A stretch of DNA of 64,000 nt from Pulveribacter suum (GCF_003013695.1 NZ_CP027792.1:1384501-1448500); one strand, 5' to 3'. Positions 1 to 8,408 are shown, numbered from the stretch's first letter. Numbers and translations: made by a program. The notes: generated by a model from the letters alone, not told the origin.

Positions 1-154
1 CCCCCATCGCCACTGCTATGGTCAGCAAACCAATGGTCAAACCGACCATCAACTCCAGCAGCGTCACTCCTCGCTGGCGCAGCGGGGCATTGAAGGCATT
101 TGCGCCTTCAAGCCTGGTGTGGAAAGCGGGGGCAGCTATGGTCTTTGAAATCAT
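1..154 (-). CDS. pilW: PilW-type minor pilin, N-terminal fragment (runs off window edge)
   Basis: Only the first 51 codons are in the window; the rest lies beyond base 1. The ATG at 154 directly follows the pilV stop (TAA at 157-155), so the two are translated as one operon. After a 29-residue leader the sequence shows a prepilin peptidase site, G29|V30-T-L-L-E34, with Glu at mature position +5 and a hydrophobic helix (LMVGLTIGLLTIAVAM). This is the class III signal of type IV pilins. PilW-type minor pilins prime pilus assembly in the inner membrane. The name rests on position after pilV and on the GVTLLELMVGLTIGL pattern; the diagnostic C-terminal part is not visible. Confidence 0.75.
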   Translation of the reverse strand, partial: MISKTIAAPAFHTRLEGANAFNAPLRQRGVTLLELMVGLTIGLLTIAVAMG

Positions 155-802
155 TTACGATCCCGGGCAGAAATACTGGATGGTGCTACCTGCCATGTAG
201 GGAGTGCAGCGCGCGGCAACGGGGATGTATTGCAGGTGACAGGTGAGGTTGGCAGGACAGGTGCTGTCTGCCGCCCCACCCCCTGCCGTGATAAAAGTAC
301 CGTCGGCTCTGCGAATCTGGGTGGCGTCTAGGTTATTTCTGTAGCCCGCTGTCAAATCACGCTCATTTTCACGCCATCCAATCATCACGCCCAGTTGGCG
401 TCGATTGCTTACGTCAACTTCACCCGGTGCTACGAAGATGCTTGCATCGCCTGCGGGCAGAAGGCGCTGCACAGTAAGTTTCCACTGGCTCAAGTCATAA
501 GCGGCCAATTCAGCTTGACTGCAGGCCTGACTCTCGCAATCGGCTGCTGCTGCTGGCGGCGTTCCCCAGCCCGTCACGTAGGCATCTAGGCTGGCCAAGG
601 CGTTGGGCGCCACCTTCATCTGTTCACCCAAGCTCTCTATGAGACGGATGGCCTGGGCACGGCGCAAGGTGTTCTGCGTGTCGGACAGAGTACGCATCTG
701 TACCCCCACGACACCCAGGATACCCAAAGCCATTACAACGATGGCAACCAGGGACTCGATGAGCGTGATGCCATGTTGACGGTGCATGGAAGTCAGTTGC
801 AT
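155..802 (-). CDS. pilV: Type IV pilus minor pilin / modification protein PilV
   Basis: 215 residues. The N terminus carries a prepilin peptidase site (G11|I12-T-L-I-E16) followed by a hydrophobic helix of about 25 residues ending near VVGVQM, typical of PilV minor pilins that help start pilus fibres. The start at 802 is supported by GGAG about 8 bases upstream and overlaps the end of fimT by 10 bases; a second Met at codon 6 is possible. Cysteines in the middle (CESQAC) and C-terminal part (CPANLTC, CTPY, YFC) could form disulfides in the periplasm. Base composition is lower in G+C than the rest of the window. The downstream gene is pilW. Confidence 0.85.
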   Translation of the reverse strand: MQLTSMHRQHGITLIESLVAIVVMALGILGVVGVQMRTLSDTQNTLRRAQAIRLIESLGEQMKVAPNALASLDAYVTGWGTPPAAAADCESQACSQAELAAYDLSQWKLTVQRLLPAGDASIFVAPGEVDVSNRRQLGVMIGWRENERDLTAGYRNNLDATQIRRADGTFITAGGGAADSTCPANLTCHLQYIPVAARCTPYMAGSTIQYFCPGS

Positions 803-1374
803 ACAACGTCTCCGGTAAGGACTCTGATACGGCCACCGCTACTCATACATAGCGTGCTGGTGGCAGGGGATGTCACGCCAGGACCCACTGGAGAGATCGT
901 AAAGCTCTGCATGTTGGCTCCAGCCATTCCAAAACGGTCAAACCGGAGAAATTCGCCAGAAGGAGTGCGCATGACATCAAGGTTGCGAACTGGCGGTATG
1001 GTTTGCAGCAACTCCTCGGAGGCTTGCCTCGTTCCGTTGTCATTGGTATCCACGAAAACGAACCAGCCACAACCCCAAGCCTGGACCAAGTCTGCCTGCT
1101 GGCATCCTTCAGTATCCTGGGGATTTTTCCGTAAAACGACTTTTCCTCCCCGCTTAATCGCCTCTGACCGGGCGTAATAGAGCGTGGACTGCAGGCCTTC
1201 AACCGCTTGCCTGACGCGCCAGCGTTCGACGATCGGCGCAAAACTGGGTGCAGCCAAGGCGGCGAGAATAGCCAAGATGGCTACGACCACCATTAACTCA
1301 ACGATGGTGAAACCACCAGTTAAATGGAGCTTACGCTTGCAAGGGAGAGGAGGGTGCGGAGAACGCATGCCCAA
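793..1374 (-). CDS. fimT: GspH/FimT family pseudopilin
   Basis: 193 residues. A class III leader ends at G21|F22-T-I-V-E26, with the Glu+5 needed for processing and methylation by PilD, then a hydrophobic helix (LMVVVAILAILAALAAP). The following 'YYARSEAIKRGGKVVL' region is the usual GspH/FimT core, where a helix and strand carry the ARSEAIKR signature. FimT-like minor pilins sit first in the fimT-pilV-pilW-pilX type clusters. Start chosen at the first Met; Met3 is an alternative. The gene overlaps pilV by 10 bases, which suggests translational coupling. G+C is lower than in neighbouring core genes. Confidence 0.85.
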   Translation of the reverse strand: MGMRSPHPPLPCKRKLHLTGGFTIVELMVVVAILAILAALAAPSFAPIVERWRVRQAVEGLQSTLYYARSEAIKRGGKVVLRKNPQDTEGCQQADLVQAWGCGWFVFVDTNDNGTRQASEELLQTIPPVRNLDVMRTPSGEFLRFDRFGMAGANMQSFTISPVGPGVTSPATSTLCMSSGGRIRVLTGDVVCN

Positions 1375-1563
1375 TATTAAGCATGCCTATGCGCTCCGTG
1401 GTGGGATGCAGGATGATCGGAGGATCTGGAAGGACGGGCGGTAGAGGAAGGATAGATCGGACGTGTGTCGTCCACTCCCTGCTTCTTTGTGTGCCATCGC
1501 TCCCTTTGCTCCTCCTTATCAAAGGAAAAGCGAAAATCTAATGTGTCAGCATGTAAGGCACTT

Positions 1564-1651
1564 TGGCGGAGGCTGTGAGATTCGAACTCACGGACGGTTG
1601 CCCGTCGGCAGTTTTCAAGACTGCTGGTTTAAACCACTCACCCAAGCCTCC
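1564..1651 (-). tRNA. tRNA-Ser, anticodon UGA
   Basis: An 88-nt cloverleaf on the minus strand, including an encoded CCA (bases 1566-1564). Acceptor arms GGAGGCT (1651-1645) and AGCCTCC pair over 7 bp. The anticodon loop CTTGAAAA gives anticodon TGA, reading UCA and, by wobble, other UCN codons. The long variable arm (CGACGGGCAACCGTC) is diagnostic of a class II tRNA such as serine, and the T loop is GTTCGAATC. The length equals that of the E. coli counterpart. Confidence 0.97.
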
Positions 1652-1663
1652 GCAGCGGCCGGT

Positions 1664-1669
1664 ATTGTA
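1664..1669 (-). promoter_or_regulatory. Candidate -10 box for tRNA-Ser
   Basis: The minus strand reads TACAAT twelve bases before the tRNA 5' end, a good match to the sigma-70 -10 consensus at a spacing that fits a tRNA with a short leader. I see no convincing -35 hexamer at 16-18 bp. The site overlaps the 27-bp gap after the neighbouring gene. Confidence 0.4.
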
Positions 1670-1678
1670 AGCGGCCGA

Positions 1679-2005
1679 TCAGGCCCCGACCGCCTTGGCA
1701 AGCTGTGCCTTGTTCATCTTCGAACGCCCGGTGATGCCCATGCGGCGGGCCTCTTCATACAGCTGATCCCGCGTGCGGCCCTGGGCGCCGGTGTGGGAAC
1801 GGCGGCCACCGCGTACCGGGGCGGGGGTGTCATGCACGGTCTTGGGGTTGGCGGCTTTGGCCTCGCCATGCTGCGCGCGCTCCTTGTTCACGGTGCGGGC
1901 GGCGATTTCCTCGGCGCGGCCTTCACTGGCGCCGCGCTGCTTGGCGCTGGTGCGGATGTGTTCGTACTGGCGCTCGCGCTTGGCGCTCCATGCGGCTTGG
2001 GGCAT
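1679..2005 (-). CDS. Small plasmid-stabilisation-like protein with Rho-N/SAP-like C terminus
   Basis: 108 residues, soluble, basic and highly charged, no signal peptide. The first half (RERQYEHIRTSAKQRGAS..AEEIAARTVNKERA) matches what I recall of small proteins often annotated 'plasmid stabilization protein'. The C-terminal 30 residues (DQLYEEARRMGITGRSKMNKAQLAKAV) look like the helix-extended-loop-helix of Rho-N/SAP domains that bind nucleic acid. It stands alone: tRNA-Ser 27 bases downstream and a repeat element upstream. The annotation name in this family is historical; no toxin or antitoxin partner is visible here, so the role is unknown, possibly nucleic acid binding. Confidence 0.7.
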   Translation of the reverse strand: MPQAAWSAKRERQYEHIRTSAKQRGASEGRAEEIAARTVNKERAQHGEAKAANPKTVHDTPAPVRGGRRSHTGAQGRTRDQLYEEARRMGITGRSKMNKAQLAKAVGA

Positions 2006-2127
2006 GTTGAATCTCCTGGGCGTGTGGTTGAACGTGCCACAAGGCTAGGAGTGCAGGCCGGCGCAAAGGTCGGCGCGGCGGCTGCGTGGGCGTAGGACGA
2101 GGCAGGCGGCGTCCAAGGTTTAGGGTT

Positions 2128-2174
2128 AAATCAGGCTCCAGCCCAATGCTGGCAAGCGCTGGCAGCTATTAAAA
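2128..2174 (-). repeat. Dispersed palindromic element, copy A
   Basis: Contains CAAGCGCTGGCAGCTATTAAAA, split here as CAAGCGCTGG (2153-2162) plus CAGCTATTAAAA, preceded by GGCTCCAGC. Same family as copies B-K. It lies between the DUF3334 gene (ends 2209) and the gene ending at 1679. The 5' arm is degenerate (GCTCCAGCCCAATGC), so the hairpin is imperfect. Confidence 0.75.
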
Positions 2175-2208
2175 TGCTAGCGAGTGCCGGTGCCGCTTCT
2201 TCTTTCGA

Positions 2209-2913
2209 CTACATGCCCAGCGACCGCAGCAGCGCGTCCGTGTCGTCGTCGCCCGGCGCAGCGGCAGGTGCGGCCGGGGCGGGCGCCCGTGCGCCGCTGG
2301 CCACCTGGGCCATCAGCGCGTCCGGGTCGGGCGCTTCCTGGGGCTCGAAGTCGTACAGCTTGATGAACTGCGTGCGGTCGATGGCCAGCTCCAGGTAGAA
2401 GATGTTGTTGCTGTCCGTGTAGAAGGTGACGCGGCGCGCTTCGGGCTGGTCCAGGTTGGCGTCCACGCTCAGCACCACGGGCTGGTTCAGCGCCAGCATC
2501 TTGGGCTGGTTCTGGGTGATGTGGGTCTGCAGCTCGCGGCGCACCTTGCTGGCGAAGTCGCCCACCACCTGGTTCATCAGCTCGCCCATGACGTTGCTCA
2601 CCTCGTCCGAGGTGAAAGACCGCGCCAGGCCGGCGGGCGCCATGCCCATGCTGAGCATGTAGCGCTCGTAGATCTCCATGGCGGCGGCGGCCGAAAAGTT
2701 GATGATGACCAGGCCGGAGAAGCCGCCGTCGAACAGCACGAAGCAGCCAATGTCGGGCTTCAGGCAGGTCTTGGTGATGCGCTGCACCATGGCCGAGTAG
2801 TGCACCGAGCCCTGCGTGGCCACGGACAGCACGCGGGTGACGGAATTGCACAGCGAGGCCAGCACGTGCTCGGTGCCATAGACGACGGGGCTGGAGGCGG
2901 GGGTAGCGTTCAT
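2209..2913 (-). CDS. DUF3334 family, CheX-like protein
   Basis: 234 residues from the ATG at 2913; the frame extends upstream to 2964, but the extra residues look non-native, and family members start close to 'VVYGTEHVLASLCNSVTRVL'. The core (FVLFDGGFSGLVIINFS..AMEIYERYMLSMGM) and 'SNVMGELMNQVVGDF' recall the CheX/CheC fold, in which an E..N motif forms the CheY-phosphatase site. The C terminus ends in an acidic tail (GDDDTDALLRSLGM). I recognise the family from overall similarity to DUF3334; a role in chemotaxis-type dephosphorylation is only an inference, and no che genes adjoin it. No strong Shine-Dalgarno sequence precedes the chosen start. Confidence 0.75.
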   Translation of the reverse strand: MNATPASSPVVYGTEHVLASLCNSVTRVLSVATQGSVHYSAMVQRITKTCLKPDIGCFVLFDGGFSGLVIINFSAAAAMEIYERYMLSMGMAPAGLARSFTSDEVSNVMGELMNQVVGDFASKVRRELQTHITQNQPKMLALNQPVVLSVDANLDQPEARRVTFYTDSNNIFYLELAIDRTQFIKLYDFEPQEAPDPDALMAQVASGARAPAPAAPAAAPGDDDTDALLRSLGM

Positions 2914-3116
2914 GGGACGGGCGCTGCAGGAAGACACAGGCGGTAACAAAGCAGCCGACATCATGACACGCCAGCCGCCCGGGGCGCCCTGTCCGTGGCC
3001 GCAGCAGCAGCGCGTTCATTCAGATGTTTTGAATCACGCCGACAAGACCGTTGAAACTACAAGCACGGTGAAGCTCCTAGACTTACAGGCTTGCCCCTGC
3101 TGCCACGTCGCCAATC

Positions 3117-3686
3117 ATGACCACTGCCCACCCTGCGCCTGATACCGCCCGCTACCGCCTGCCGGCCATTGCCCTGCACTGGGTGCTGGCCGTGGCGCTG
3201 GTGGGGCTGCTGGGCCTGGGCTGGTACATGACAGGGCTGCCGTTTTCGCCGCAACGGCTCAAGCTCTACAACTGGCACAAGTGGGCAGGCGTGACGGTGC
3301 TGGCGCTGGGCGTGCTGCGGGTGCTGTGGCGCCTGGCACACAAGCCGCCGCCGCTGCCGGCCCCGGTGCGCGCCGCCATGCCGGCGTGGCAGCGCCTGGC
3401 GCACCACGGCGTGCATTACCTGCTGTATGCGCTGTGCCTGGCCGTGCCGCTGCTGGGCTGGGCCTACAGCTCGGCGGCGGGCTTTCCGGTGGTCTTCCTG
3501 GGGCTGGTGCCGCTGCCCGACCTGCTGGCCGTCAACAAGCCCCTGGCCGAGGTCATCAAACCCTGGCACGCCATCGCTGCCTACACCCTGGCCGCGCTGG
3601 CGGCGGTGCATATCGCCGCGGCCCTCAAGCACCACTGGGTGGACCGCGATGGCCTGCTGGCGCGCATGCTGCCGGGCCGGGCCTGA
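3117..3686 (+). CDS. cybB: Cytochrome b561 family protein
   Basis: 189 residues with four predicted transmembrane helices (about 16-38, 52-72, 97-117, 146-170). Histidines at H21, H54, H151 and H165 are placed as the b-type haem ligands of the bacterial cytochrome b561 (CybB/YceJ) family. These inner-membrane proteins pass electrons between ubiquinol and periplasmic acceptors. It sits directly before two yceI genes, matching the yceJ-yceI pairing of enterobacteria, so the three genes probably form one operon. Met at 3117 begins close to the conserved RYRLPAIALHW segment, supporting this start. Confidence 0.88.
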   Translation: MTTAHPAPDTARYRLPAIALHWVLAVALVGLLGLGWYMTGLPFSPQRLKLYNWHKWAGVTVLALGVLRVLWRLAHKPPPLPAPVRAAMPAWQRLAHHGVHYLLYALCLAVPLLGWAYSSAAGFPVVFLGLVPLPDLLAVNKPLAEVIKPWHAIAAYTLAALAAVHIAAALKHHWVDRDGLLARMLPGRA

Positions 3687-3752
3687 ATCGCGCCGGATTG
3701 AACCAAGACCCCGGGTTCCGGTCTTCAAAGCTTCCAAAGAATTTCTACCGCC

Positions 3753-4361
3753 ATGAATATCTTCTCTACGCGCCCTGCCTCTCATGCCTCACGCCGCGCC
3801 ACCCTGGCGCTGGCCGCTGCCTTCGCCCTGACGGGCGCCATGGCACTGCAGCCGGCCGCCGCCCAGCAGCTGGTGCCGGCGCAAAGCGAGATCAGCTTCG
3901 TCAGCAAGCAGATGGGCGTGCCGGTAGAGGGGCACTTCACCCAGTTCAGCGCGCAACTGTCGCTGGACCCGGCCAAGCCCGAGGCGGGCAAGGTGTCGCT
4001 CACCGTGAACACCGGCAGCGCCACCCTGGGCGTCAAGGAGACCGATGCCGAGCTGCCCAAGCCCGTGTGGTTCAACGTGGCGCGCTTTCCGCAGGCCACC
4101 TTCCAGTCCAGCGCCATCCGCGCCAGCGGGCCGGGCAAGTACGAAGTGCACGGCACCCTGGCCATCAAGGGCGCGTCGCAGCAGGTGACGGTGCCCGTGG
4201 CGCTGGCGCAAAGCGGCGCCACCACCACGGCCACCGGCAGCTTTGCCATCAAGCGCCTGGCCTTCAAGATCGGCGAGAACGAGTGGGCCGACACCTCCAT
4301 GGTGGCCGACGAGGTGCAGGTGAAATTCAAGCTCGTCTTCACCGGCATGGCCCAGCTCTGA
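3753..4361 (+). CDS. YceI family periplasmic protein (first copy)
   Basis: 202 residues with an N-terminal signal peptide (basic start, hydrophobic LALAAAFALTGAMAL, cleavage likely after the AAA near residue 37). The mature part is a YceI lipocalin-like beta barrel: 'SEISFVSKQMGVPVEGHFTQFSAQLSLDP', 'VWFNVARFPQATFQSS', 'GTLAIKGASQQVTVPV' and the C-terminal 'DEVQVKFKLVF'. YceI proteins bind isoprenoid chains such as polyisoprenoid or quinone in a deep pocket. Lies 66 bases after cybB and 48 before a second yceI. The two YceI copies differ widely, so they are not a recent duplication. Confidence 0.88.
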   Translation: MNIFSTRPASHASRRATLALAAAFALTGAMALQPAAAQQLVPAQSEISFVSKQMGVPVEGHFTQFSAQLSLDPAKPEAGKVSLTVNTGSATLGVKETDAELPKPVWFNVARFPQATFQSSAIRASGPGKYEVHGTLAIKGASQQVTVPVALAQSGATTTATGSFAIKRLAFKIGENEWADTSMVADEVQVKFKLVFTGMAQL

Positions 4362-4409
4362 CGCTTTCTTTCCCATCCAACCCTCAACCCTCTGACGGAG
4401 AAACCACCC

Positions 4410-4985
4410 ATGCGTTTGCACACCTTCGCTCTGGCCGCCGTGGCCGCCCTGATCGCCACCGGTGCCCAGGCCGAGACGGCGACCTACGCCATCGACCCCA
4501 CGCACACCTTCGCCACCTTCGAGATCAGCCACTTCGGCGCCAGCGTGAACCGCGGCCGCTTCGACAAGAAGGAAGGCACGGTGCAGCTGGACAAGGCGGC
4601 CAAGACCGGCAAGGTGGACCTGACGCTGCAGATCAGCTCCATCAACACCGGCACGCCCCCGTTCGACAAGCACCTGCAAAGCGCCGACATCTTCGACGTC
4701 GCCCAGCACCCCACGGCGCGTTTCGTGGGCGACCAGTTCACGTTCGACGGCGACAAGCTGGTGTCCGTGACCGGCCAGATGACCATCAAGGGCCGGACAC
4801 AGCCCGTCACCTTCAAGGCCAACCAGTTCGCCTGCTACGACAGCCCCATGCTCAAGCGCGAAGTGTGCGGCGGCGACTTCGAGGCGACCATCGACCGCAC
4901 GGCCTTTGGCGTGGACTACGGCGTGCAGTACGGCTTCCCGAAGAACGTGCGCATCGTGGCGCAGATCGAGGCGGTGAAGCAGTGA
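4410..4985 (+). CDS. YceI family periplasmic protein (second copy)
   Basis: 191 residues. Signal peptide MRLHTFALAAVAALIATGAQA with cleavage after residue 22. The mature domain starts 'YAIDPTHTFATFEISHFG', the classic YceI opening, then 'NRGRFDKKEGTVQLD', 'DIFDVAQHPTARFVGDQF' and 'DRTAFGVDYGVQYGFPKNVRIVAQIEA'. It resembles E. coli YceI more closely than the first copy. Third gene of the cytochrome b561-YceI-YceI set, followed by a terminator. Likely periplasmic isoprenoid/quinone binding; the physiological role is not settled in the family. Confidence 0.9.
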   Translation: MRLHTFALAAVAALIATGAQAETATYAIDPTHTFATFEISHFGASVNRGRFDKKEGTVQLDKAAKTGKVDLTLQISSINTGTPPFDKHLQSADIFDVAQHPTARFVGDQFTFDGDKLVSVTGQMTIKGRTQPVTFKANQFACYDSPMLKREVCGGDFEATIDRTAFGVDYGVQYGFPKNVRIVAQIEAVKQ

Positions 4986-5007
4986 TTTGAGCCACCGCTG
5001 ACGTGGC

Positions 5008-5043
5008 AAAGGGCTGGCGCCGGAAGGCGGCCAGCCCTTTTTT
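5008..5043 (+). terminator. Rho-independent terminator after the yceI pair
   Basis: GGGCTGGC (5011-5018) pairs perfectly with GCCAGCCC (5030-5037), an 11-base loop between, followed by a run of six T. The A run at 5008-5010 on the other side would let it also serve kynA, which converges from the right. Confidence 0.88.
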
Positions 5044-5065
5044 GTGGGCACGCGATGCGCGTGCC

Positions 5066-5932
5066 TTACAACGCCGTGCGCAGGCGCCAGATCTCGGGAA
5101 ACAGCACCACGTCCAGCATCTTGCGCAAGTAGCTCACGCCGCCGGTGCCGCCAGTGCCGCGCTTGAAGCCGATGATGCGCTCCACCGTGGTCACGTGGCG
5201 AAAGCGCCAGAGGCGAAAGGCGTCCTCCAGGTCGGCCAGCTCCTCGCCCAGCTGGTACAGGTCCCAGTGCTGCTGCGGGTCACGATAGACGGCCAGCCAC
5301 GCCTGCTCGACCTGCTCGCTGGCCTCATACGGCTGCGTCCAGTCGCGCTCGGTATGGCTGGCGGGCACGGGCAGGCCGCGGCGCGCCAGCAGCCGCAGCG
5401 ACTCGTCGTACAGCGAGGGCGAGGTGAACGCCGCCTGCACCTGCGCCGCGCGCTCGGCGTGGTGCGCGTGGGGTTTGAGCATGGCGGCGTTCTTGTTGCC
5501 CATGGCGAACTCGATGCAGCGGTACTGGTAGCTCTGAAAGCCGCTGGACTGGCCGAGATACGGGCGCATGGCGCTGTACTCGGGCGGCGTCATGGTGGCC
5601 AGCACGTCCCAGGCGTGCACCAGCTGCTCCATGATCTTGGACACCCGCGCCAGCATCTTGAAGGCGGGCTGCAGCTGGTCCTGGGCGATGAGCGTTTTCG
5701 CGGCACCCAGCTCGTGCAGCATCAGCTTCATCCACAGCTCGCTGGTCTGGTGCTGCACGATGAACAGCAGCTCGTCGTGCGCGGGCGACAGAGGCTTTTG
5801 CGCCGTCAGGATCTGGTCGAGCTGCAGATAGTCGCCATAGCTCATGCTGCGGCTGAAGTCCAGCTGCGCGCCTTCGGTGTGGACGATCTCTTCGGGGCGC
5901 GCATCAGCGGCGCCATGCATGGGGCAGGACAT
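5066..5932 (-). CDS. kynA: Tryptophan 2,3-dioxygenase
   Basis: 289 residues from the ATG at 5932, which has AAGGAG eight bases upstream; the frame stays open further 5' but overlaps kynU. Haem enzyme that opens the indole ring of L-tryptophan to N-formylkynurenine, first step of the kynurenine pathway. Visible family features: '[13 protein letters not shown]' near residue 30, '[19 protein letters not shown]' (59-75), '[14 protein letters not shown]' (125-138) and the axial haem histidine region '[21 protein letters not shown]' with H247. Third gene of kynB-kynU-kynA, 20 bases after kynU. No KynR-type regulator is seen next to the operon. Confidence 0.96.
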   Translation of the reverse strand: MSCPMHGAADARPEEIVHTEGAQLDFSRSMSYGDYLQLDQILTAQKPLSPAHDELLFIVQHQTSELWMKLMLHELGAAKTLIAQDQLQPAFKMLARVSKIMEQLVHAWDVLATMTPPEYSAMRPYLGQSSGFQSYQYRCIEFAMGNKNAAMLKPHAHHAERAAQVQAAFTSPSLYDESLRLLARRGLPVPASHTERDWTQPYEASEQVEQAWLAVYRDPQQHWDLYQLGEELADLEDAFRLWRFRHVTTVERIIGFKRGTGGTGGVSYLRKMLDVVLFPEIWRLRTAL

Positions 5933-5952
5933 GGTGGGCTCCTTGGCCGGGG

Positions 5953-7236
5953 TCAGGTCACGGCGTTGATCTGGTGGAACTGCGGGCGCTGCCACTCGCC
6001 CGTCTCCAGCACTTCGCGCAGGTGCTGCGCGGCGCGCCACACGTCCTCGAAGCGGGTGTACAGCGGTGTGAAGCCAAAGCGCAGGATGTCCTTGTGCAGC
6101 CCCGCGCCGCCGTCGCCCTTGCGGAAGTCGCCGACCACGCCGCGGGCGATCAGCGCCTGCACGATGGCGTAGGCGTTTTCGTCACGGGTCAGGCTGACCT
6201 GCGAGCCGCGCAGCGCGTGCTCGCGTGGGGTGGCCAGGGCCAGGCCGTGGCCGGCGCAGTGCGTCTCGACCAGCTCGATGAACAGATCGGTCAGCGCCAG
6301 CGACTTGGCGCGCAGCGCGGCCATGCCGCCCAGCAGCTCGGCCGCGCTGAACACGTCCAGCCCGCATTGCAGCGCCGACAGGCTCAGGATGGGCTGGGTG
6401 CCGCACAGGTAGCGGCCAATGCCGGGCGCAGGCTGGTAGTCGGGCGTGAAGGCGAAGGGCGCGGCGTGGCCGAACCAGCCCGACAGGGGCTGGGCAAAGC
6501 GGCCTGCCAGGCGCGGGTGGGCCCACACGAAGGCCGGGGCTCCCGGCCCGCCGTTCAGGTACTTGTAGCCGCAGCCCACGGCGTAGTCGGCATCCGCGCC
6601 CAGCAGGTCCACCGGCACGGCGCCGGCGCTGTGGCACAGGTCCCACACGCACAGCGCGCCGTGGGCGTGCGCGCGGGCCGTGACGGCGGCCATGTCGTGC
6701 ATGGCGCCGGTGCGGTAGTTCACGTGCGTCAGCAGCAAGATGGCCACGTCGCCCGCTTGCAGCTCGGCGTCGATCTCATCGGGCTCGACCAGGGCCAGCT
6801 GCAGGCCGTGCTGCTCGCACACCGACTGGGCGATATACAGGTCGGTGGGGAAGTTGCTGCGTTCGCTGACCACGCGTGTGCGCTGCGGCGCGTCGGCGCG
6901 CGCCACGCGGGCCGCGGCGGTCAGCACCTTGAACAGGTTGATGGAGGTGGTGTCGGTGAACACCACCTGGCCTTGGCCCGCGCCGATCCAGGGCGCGAAC
7001 TGGTCGCCCAGCCGCGCGGGCAGGTCCACCCAGCCGGCCTTGTTCCAGGAGGTGATGAGGTCCTGGCCCCACTCCTGGGCGACCACCTGCGCCACGCGAG
7101 CGGGCGCGGCGCGGGGCAGGGCGCCCAGCGAATTGCCGTCCAGGTAGAGGGTGCCGTCTGGCAGCGTGAAGTGCTCGCGCAGGCTGCGCAGCGGGTCCTG
7201 CGCATCGCGTGCGCGGCAGTCTTGCAGGGTGGTCAT
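5953..7236 (-). CDS. kynU: Kynureninase
   Basis: 427 residues, PLP-dependent fold type I. Cleaves kynurenine to anthranilate and alanine. The PLP lysine is K225 in '[16 protein letters not shown]'; D199 in 'WDLCHSAGA' would hold the pyridine nitrogen; '[13 protein letters not shown]' (93-105) forms the phosphate-binding region. Length is close to the bacterial family norm of about 415. It lies between kynB and kynA; kynB is separated by 80 bases containing a repeat element, while kynA follows after 20 bases. Together the three enzymes turn tryptophan into anthranilate in the cytoplasm. Confidence 0.96.
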   Translation of the reverse strand: MTTLQDCRARDAQDPLRSLREHFTLPDGTLYLDGNSLGALPRAAPARVAQVVAQEWGQDLITSWNKAGWVDLPARLGDQFAPWIGAGQGQVVFTDTTSINLFKVLTAAARVARADAPQRTRVVSERSNFPTDLYIAQSVCEQHGLQLALVEPDEIDAELQAGDVAILLLTHVNYRTGAMHDMAAVTARAHAHGALCVWDLCHSAGAVPVDLLGADADYAVGCGYKYLNGGPGAPAFVWAHPRLAGRFAQPLSGWFGHAAPFAFTPDYQPAPGIGRYLCGTQPILSLSALQCGLDVFSAAELLGGMAALRAKSLALTDLFIELVETHCAGHGLALATPREHALRGSQVSLTRDENAYAIVQALIARGVVGDFRKGDGGAGLHKDILRFGFTPLYTRFEDVWRAAQHLREVLETGEWQRPQFHQINAVT

Positions 7237-7264
7237 GGGGTCTTCGCAGGGTGGCTTCGTACTA

Positions 7265-7320
7265 TTGTTTTGATAGCTGCTGGCGCTTGTCCGGCAAGCG
7301 CTAGAGGCGTATTTTGTTCA
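7265..7320 (+). repeat. Dispersed palindromic element, copy B, between kynU and kynB
   Basis: Reads ATAGCTGCTGGCGCTTG, TCCGG, then CAAGCGCTAGAGGCG and a T-rich end; arms GCGCTTG/CAAGCGC form the stem. The kynB stop codon (minus-strand TGA, 7320-7318) is in the last bases of the element. It therefore sits inside the kyn operon and must be transcribed with it. Confidence 0.85.
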
Positions 7321-7980
7321 AATTCTGGGCAACGGGCGCAGCACCGCGCGCACGGGCGAGGCGTCGGCCGTGGTCAGCTTCAGGGGCAGGGCGATGAGCT
7401 CGTAGTCGCCCTCGGGCACGTCGTCCAGCACCAGGTTCTCCAGCACGCGCAGGCCGCGGCGGCGGATGACCTGGTGGCTGTCAAGGCTCTTGCTGCTGGC
7501 CGGGTCGATGCTGGCGGTGTCGATGCCGATCAGCTGCACGCCGGCGTCGGCCAGGCGCTCCACCGTGTCGGGCGCGTAGGCGGCCAGGTGCTCGTCCCAC
7601 CGGTCCACCGGCGCGCGCTGGTAGGTGCGCACCAGCACCCGCGGCGGCAGGCCCTGCGCGGCGTGGGCGATGTGGCGCCACTCGATGAGCGGCCCGCAGG
7701 CAATGGCATGGATGACGCGGCAGGGGCCGATGAACGCCTCCAGCGCCACGGCGCCGATGGCGGCGCCTTGCGCGTCGTAGTGCAGCGGCGCGTCGGCGTG
7801 CGCGCCCACGTGCGGCGACAGGGTGAGCGCGCCCACGTTCACCGGGCAGCCCGGGCCGATGGAGGCGCTCCAGCGCTGCTGGTAGGGCGTGTCGCCGGGA
7901 AAGACGGGGCTGCCCGCGTGCACGGGCGGGGAGATGTCCCAAAGAGTGGTAGAGGCAGCAGACGGCATGGCCGGCGACAT
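7318..7980 (-). CDS. kynB: Arylformamidase (kynurenine formamidase)
   Basis: 220 residues from the ATG at 7980 (Met5 at 7968 is an alternative giving 216). Cyclase-like metal-dependent hydrolase that removes the formyl group from N-formylkynurenine. The metal site H57-x-G-x-H61-x-D63-x-P-x-H67 is complete in '[15 protein letters not shown]', and the opening '[21 protein letters not shown]' is typical of KynB. First gene of the kyn operon. Its last codon and stop fall at the edge of repeat copy B. Length agrees with the family norm of 205-215. Confidence 0.94.
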   Translation of the reverse strand: MSPAMPSAASTTLWDISPPVHAGSPVFPGDTPYQQRWSASIGPGCPVNVGALTLSPHVGAHADAPLHYDAQGAAIGAVALEAFIGPCRVIHAIACGPLIEWRHIAHAAQGLPPRVLVRTYQRAPVDRWDEHLAAYAPDTVERLADAGVQLIGIDTASIDPASSKSLDSHQVIRRRGLRVLENLVLDDVPEGDYELIALPLKLTTADASPVRAVLRPLPRI

Positions 7981-8021
7981 TAGCGCCGTGGCGCCGGCAT
8001 GGTGTCGGTTATCTGCAACGC

Positions 8022-8076
8022 TATTGAAATGAGAGCTGCCAGCGCATGACTGGCGGGCGTTGCAGGCCGAAAACGT
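8022..8076 (+). repeat. Dispersed palindromic element, copy C
   Basis: Reads CTATTGAAATGAGAGCTGCCAGCGC then ATGACTGGCGGGCGTTGCAGGCC. Divergent member: the second arm (GGCGGGCGTTGCAGG) is degenerate. Lies between the start of kynB and the end of the YkgJ-like gene, both on the minus strand. Confidence 0.7.
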
Positions 8077-8093
8077 TGAAACCCCGGGCGGCT

Positions 8094-8408
8094 TCAGGGC
8101 CAGCGCAGCTGCGCCAGCCCGTGGCGCAGGCGGGCGCGCTGGCAGGCGTCCGAGCCAGGCTCGAACTCGCGGCAGGGCGAGGGCCGCCACTCGTAGATGC
8201 CGCAGGCGGCCTGCGTGCCCACCTGGCCGGTCAGGGCGGCGCAGCGCGGGCGGGCGTGGTCGGTGCCGCGCATGCGGGCCGTGCGGGCCGTCACCTCCAC
8301 CACCAGGCCCTGCGGCACGCTGCCGCCTTCGTCCTCGGTCTCGGTGGCGGAAAAGTCCACGCGGAAGCTGGCGCAACAGGCGCCGCAGGTCAGGCAGGGG
8401 TGGGACAC
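8094..8408 (-). CDS. YkgJ-type cysteine-cluster protein (first paralogue)
   Basis: 104 residues, no signal peptide or membrane segment. Opens with '[18 protein letters not shown]', the CxxCGxCC motif of the YkgJ/UPF0153 zinc- or iron-chelating family, and has three more cysteines in 'RPRCAAL', '[13 protein letters not shown]'. The family is thought to bind a metal or Fe-S cluster; its function is not established. It is transcribed away from feoA with 138 bases between them, and a close paralogue lies on the far side of the feo genes. Nine cysteine-rich positions are shared between the two paralogues. Confidence 0.85.
   Translation of the reverse strand: MSHPCLTCGACCASFRVDFSATETEDEGGSVPQGLVVEVTARTARMRGTDHARPRCAALTGQVGTQAACGIYEWRPSPCREFEPGSDACQRARLRHGLAQLRWP

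Noticed and set aside
121..160. GGCAGCTATGG next to the pilW start as another copy of the repeat element
   Set aside because: Only nine or ten bases of the AGCTAT end match, with no GCGCTTG core; chance is sufficient.
3281..4990. Long plus-strand frame over cytochrome b561 and both yceI genes
   Set aside because: Overlaps three well-supported genes in another phase and shows only Ala/Gly/Arg-rich sequence.
5974..7983. 669-codon plus-strand frame opposite kynU and kynB
   Set aside because: Antisense shadow of two genes with full catalytic motifs on the other strand.
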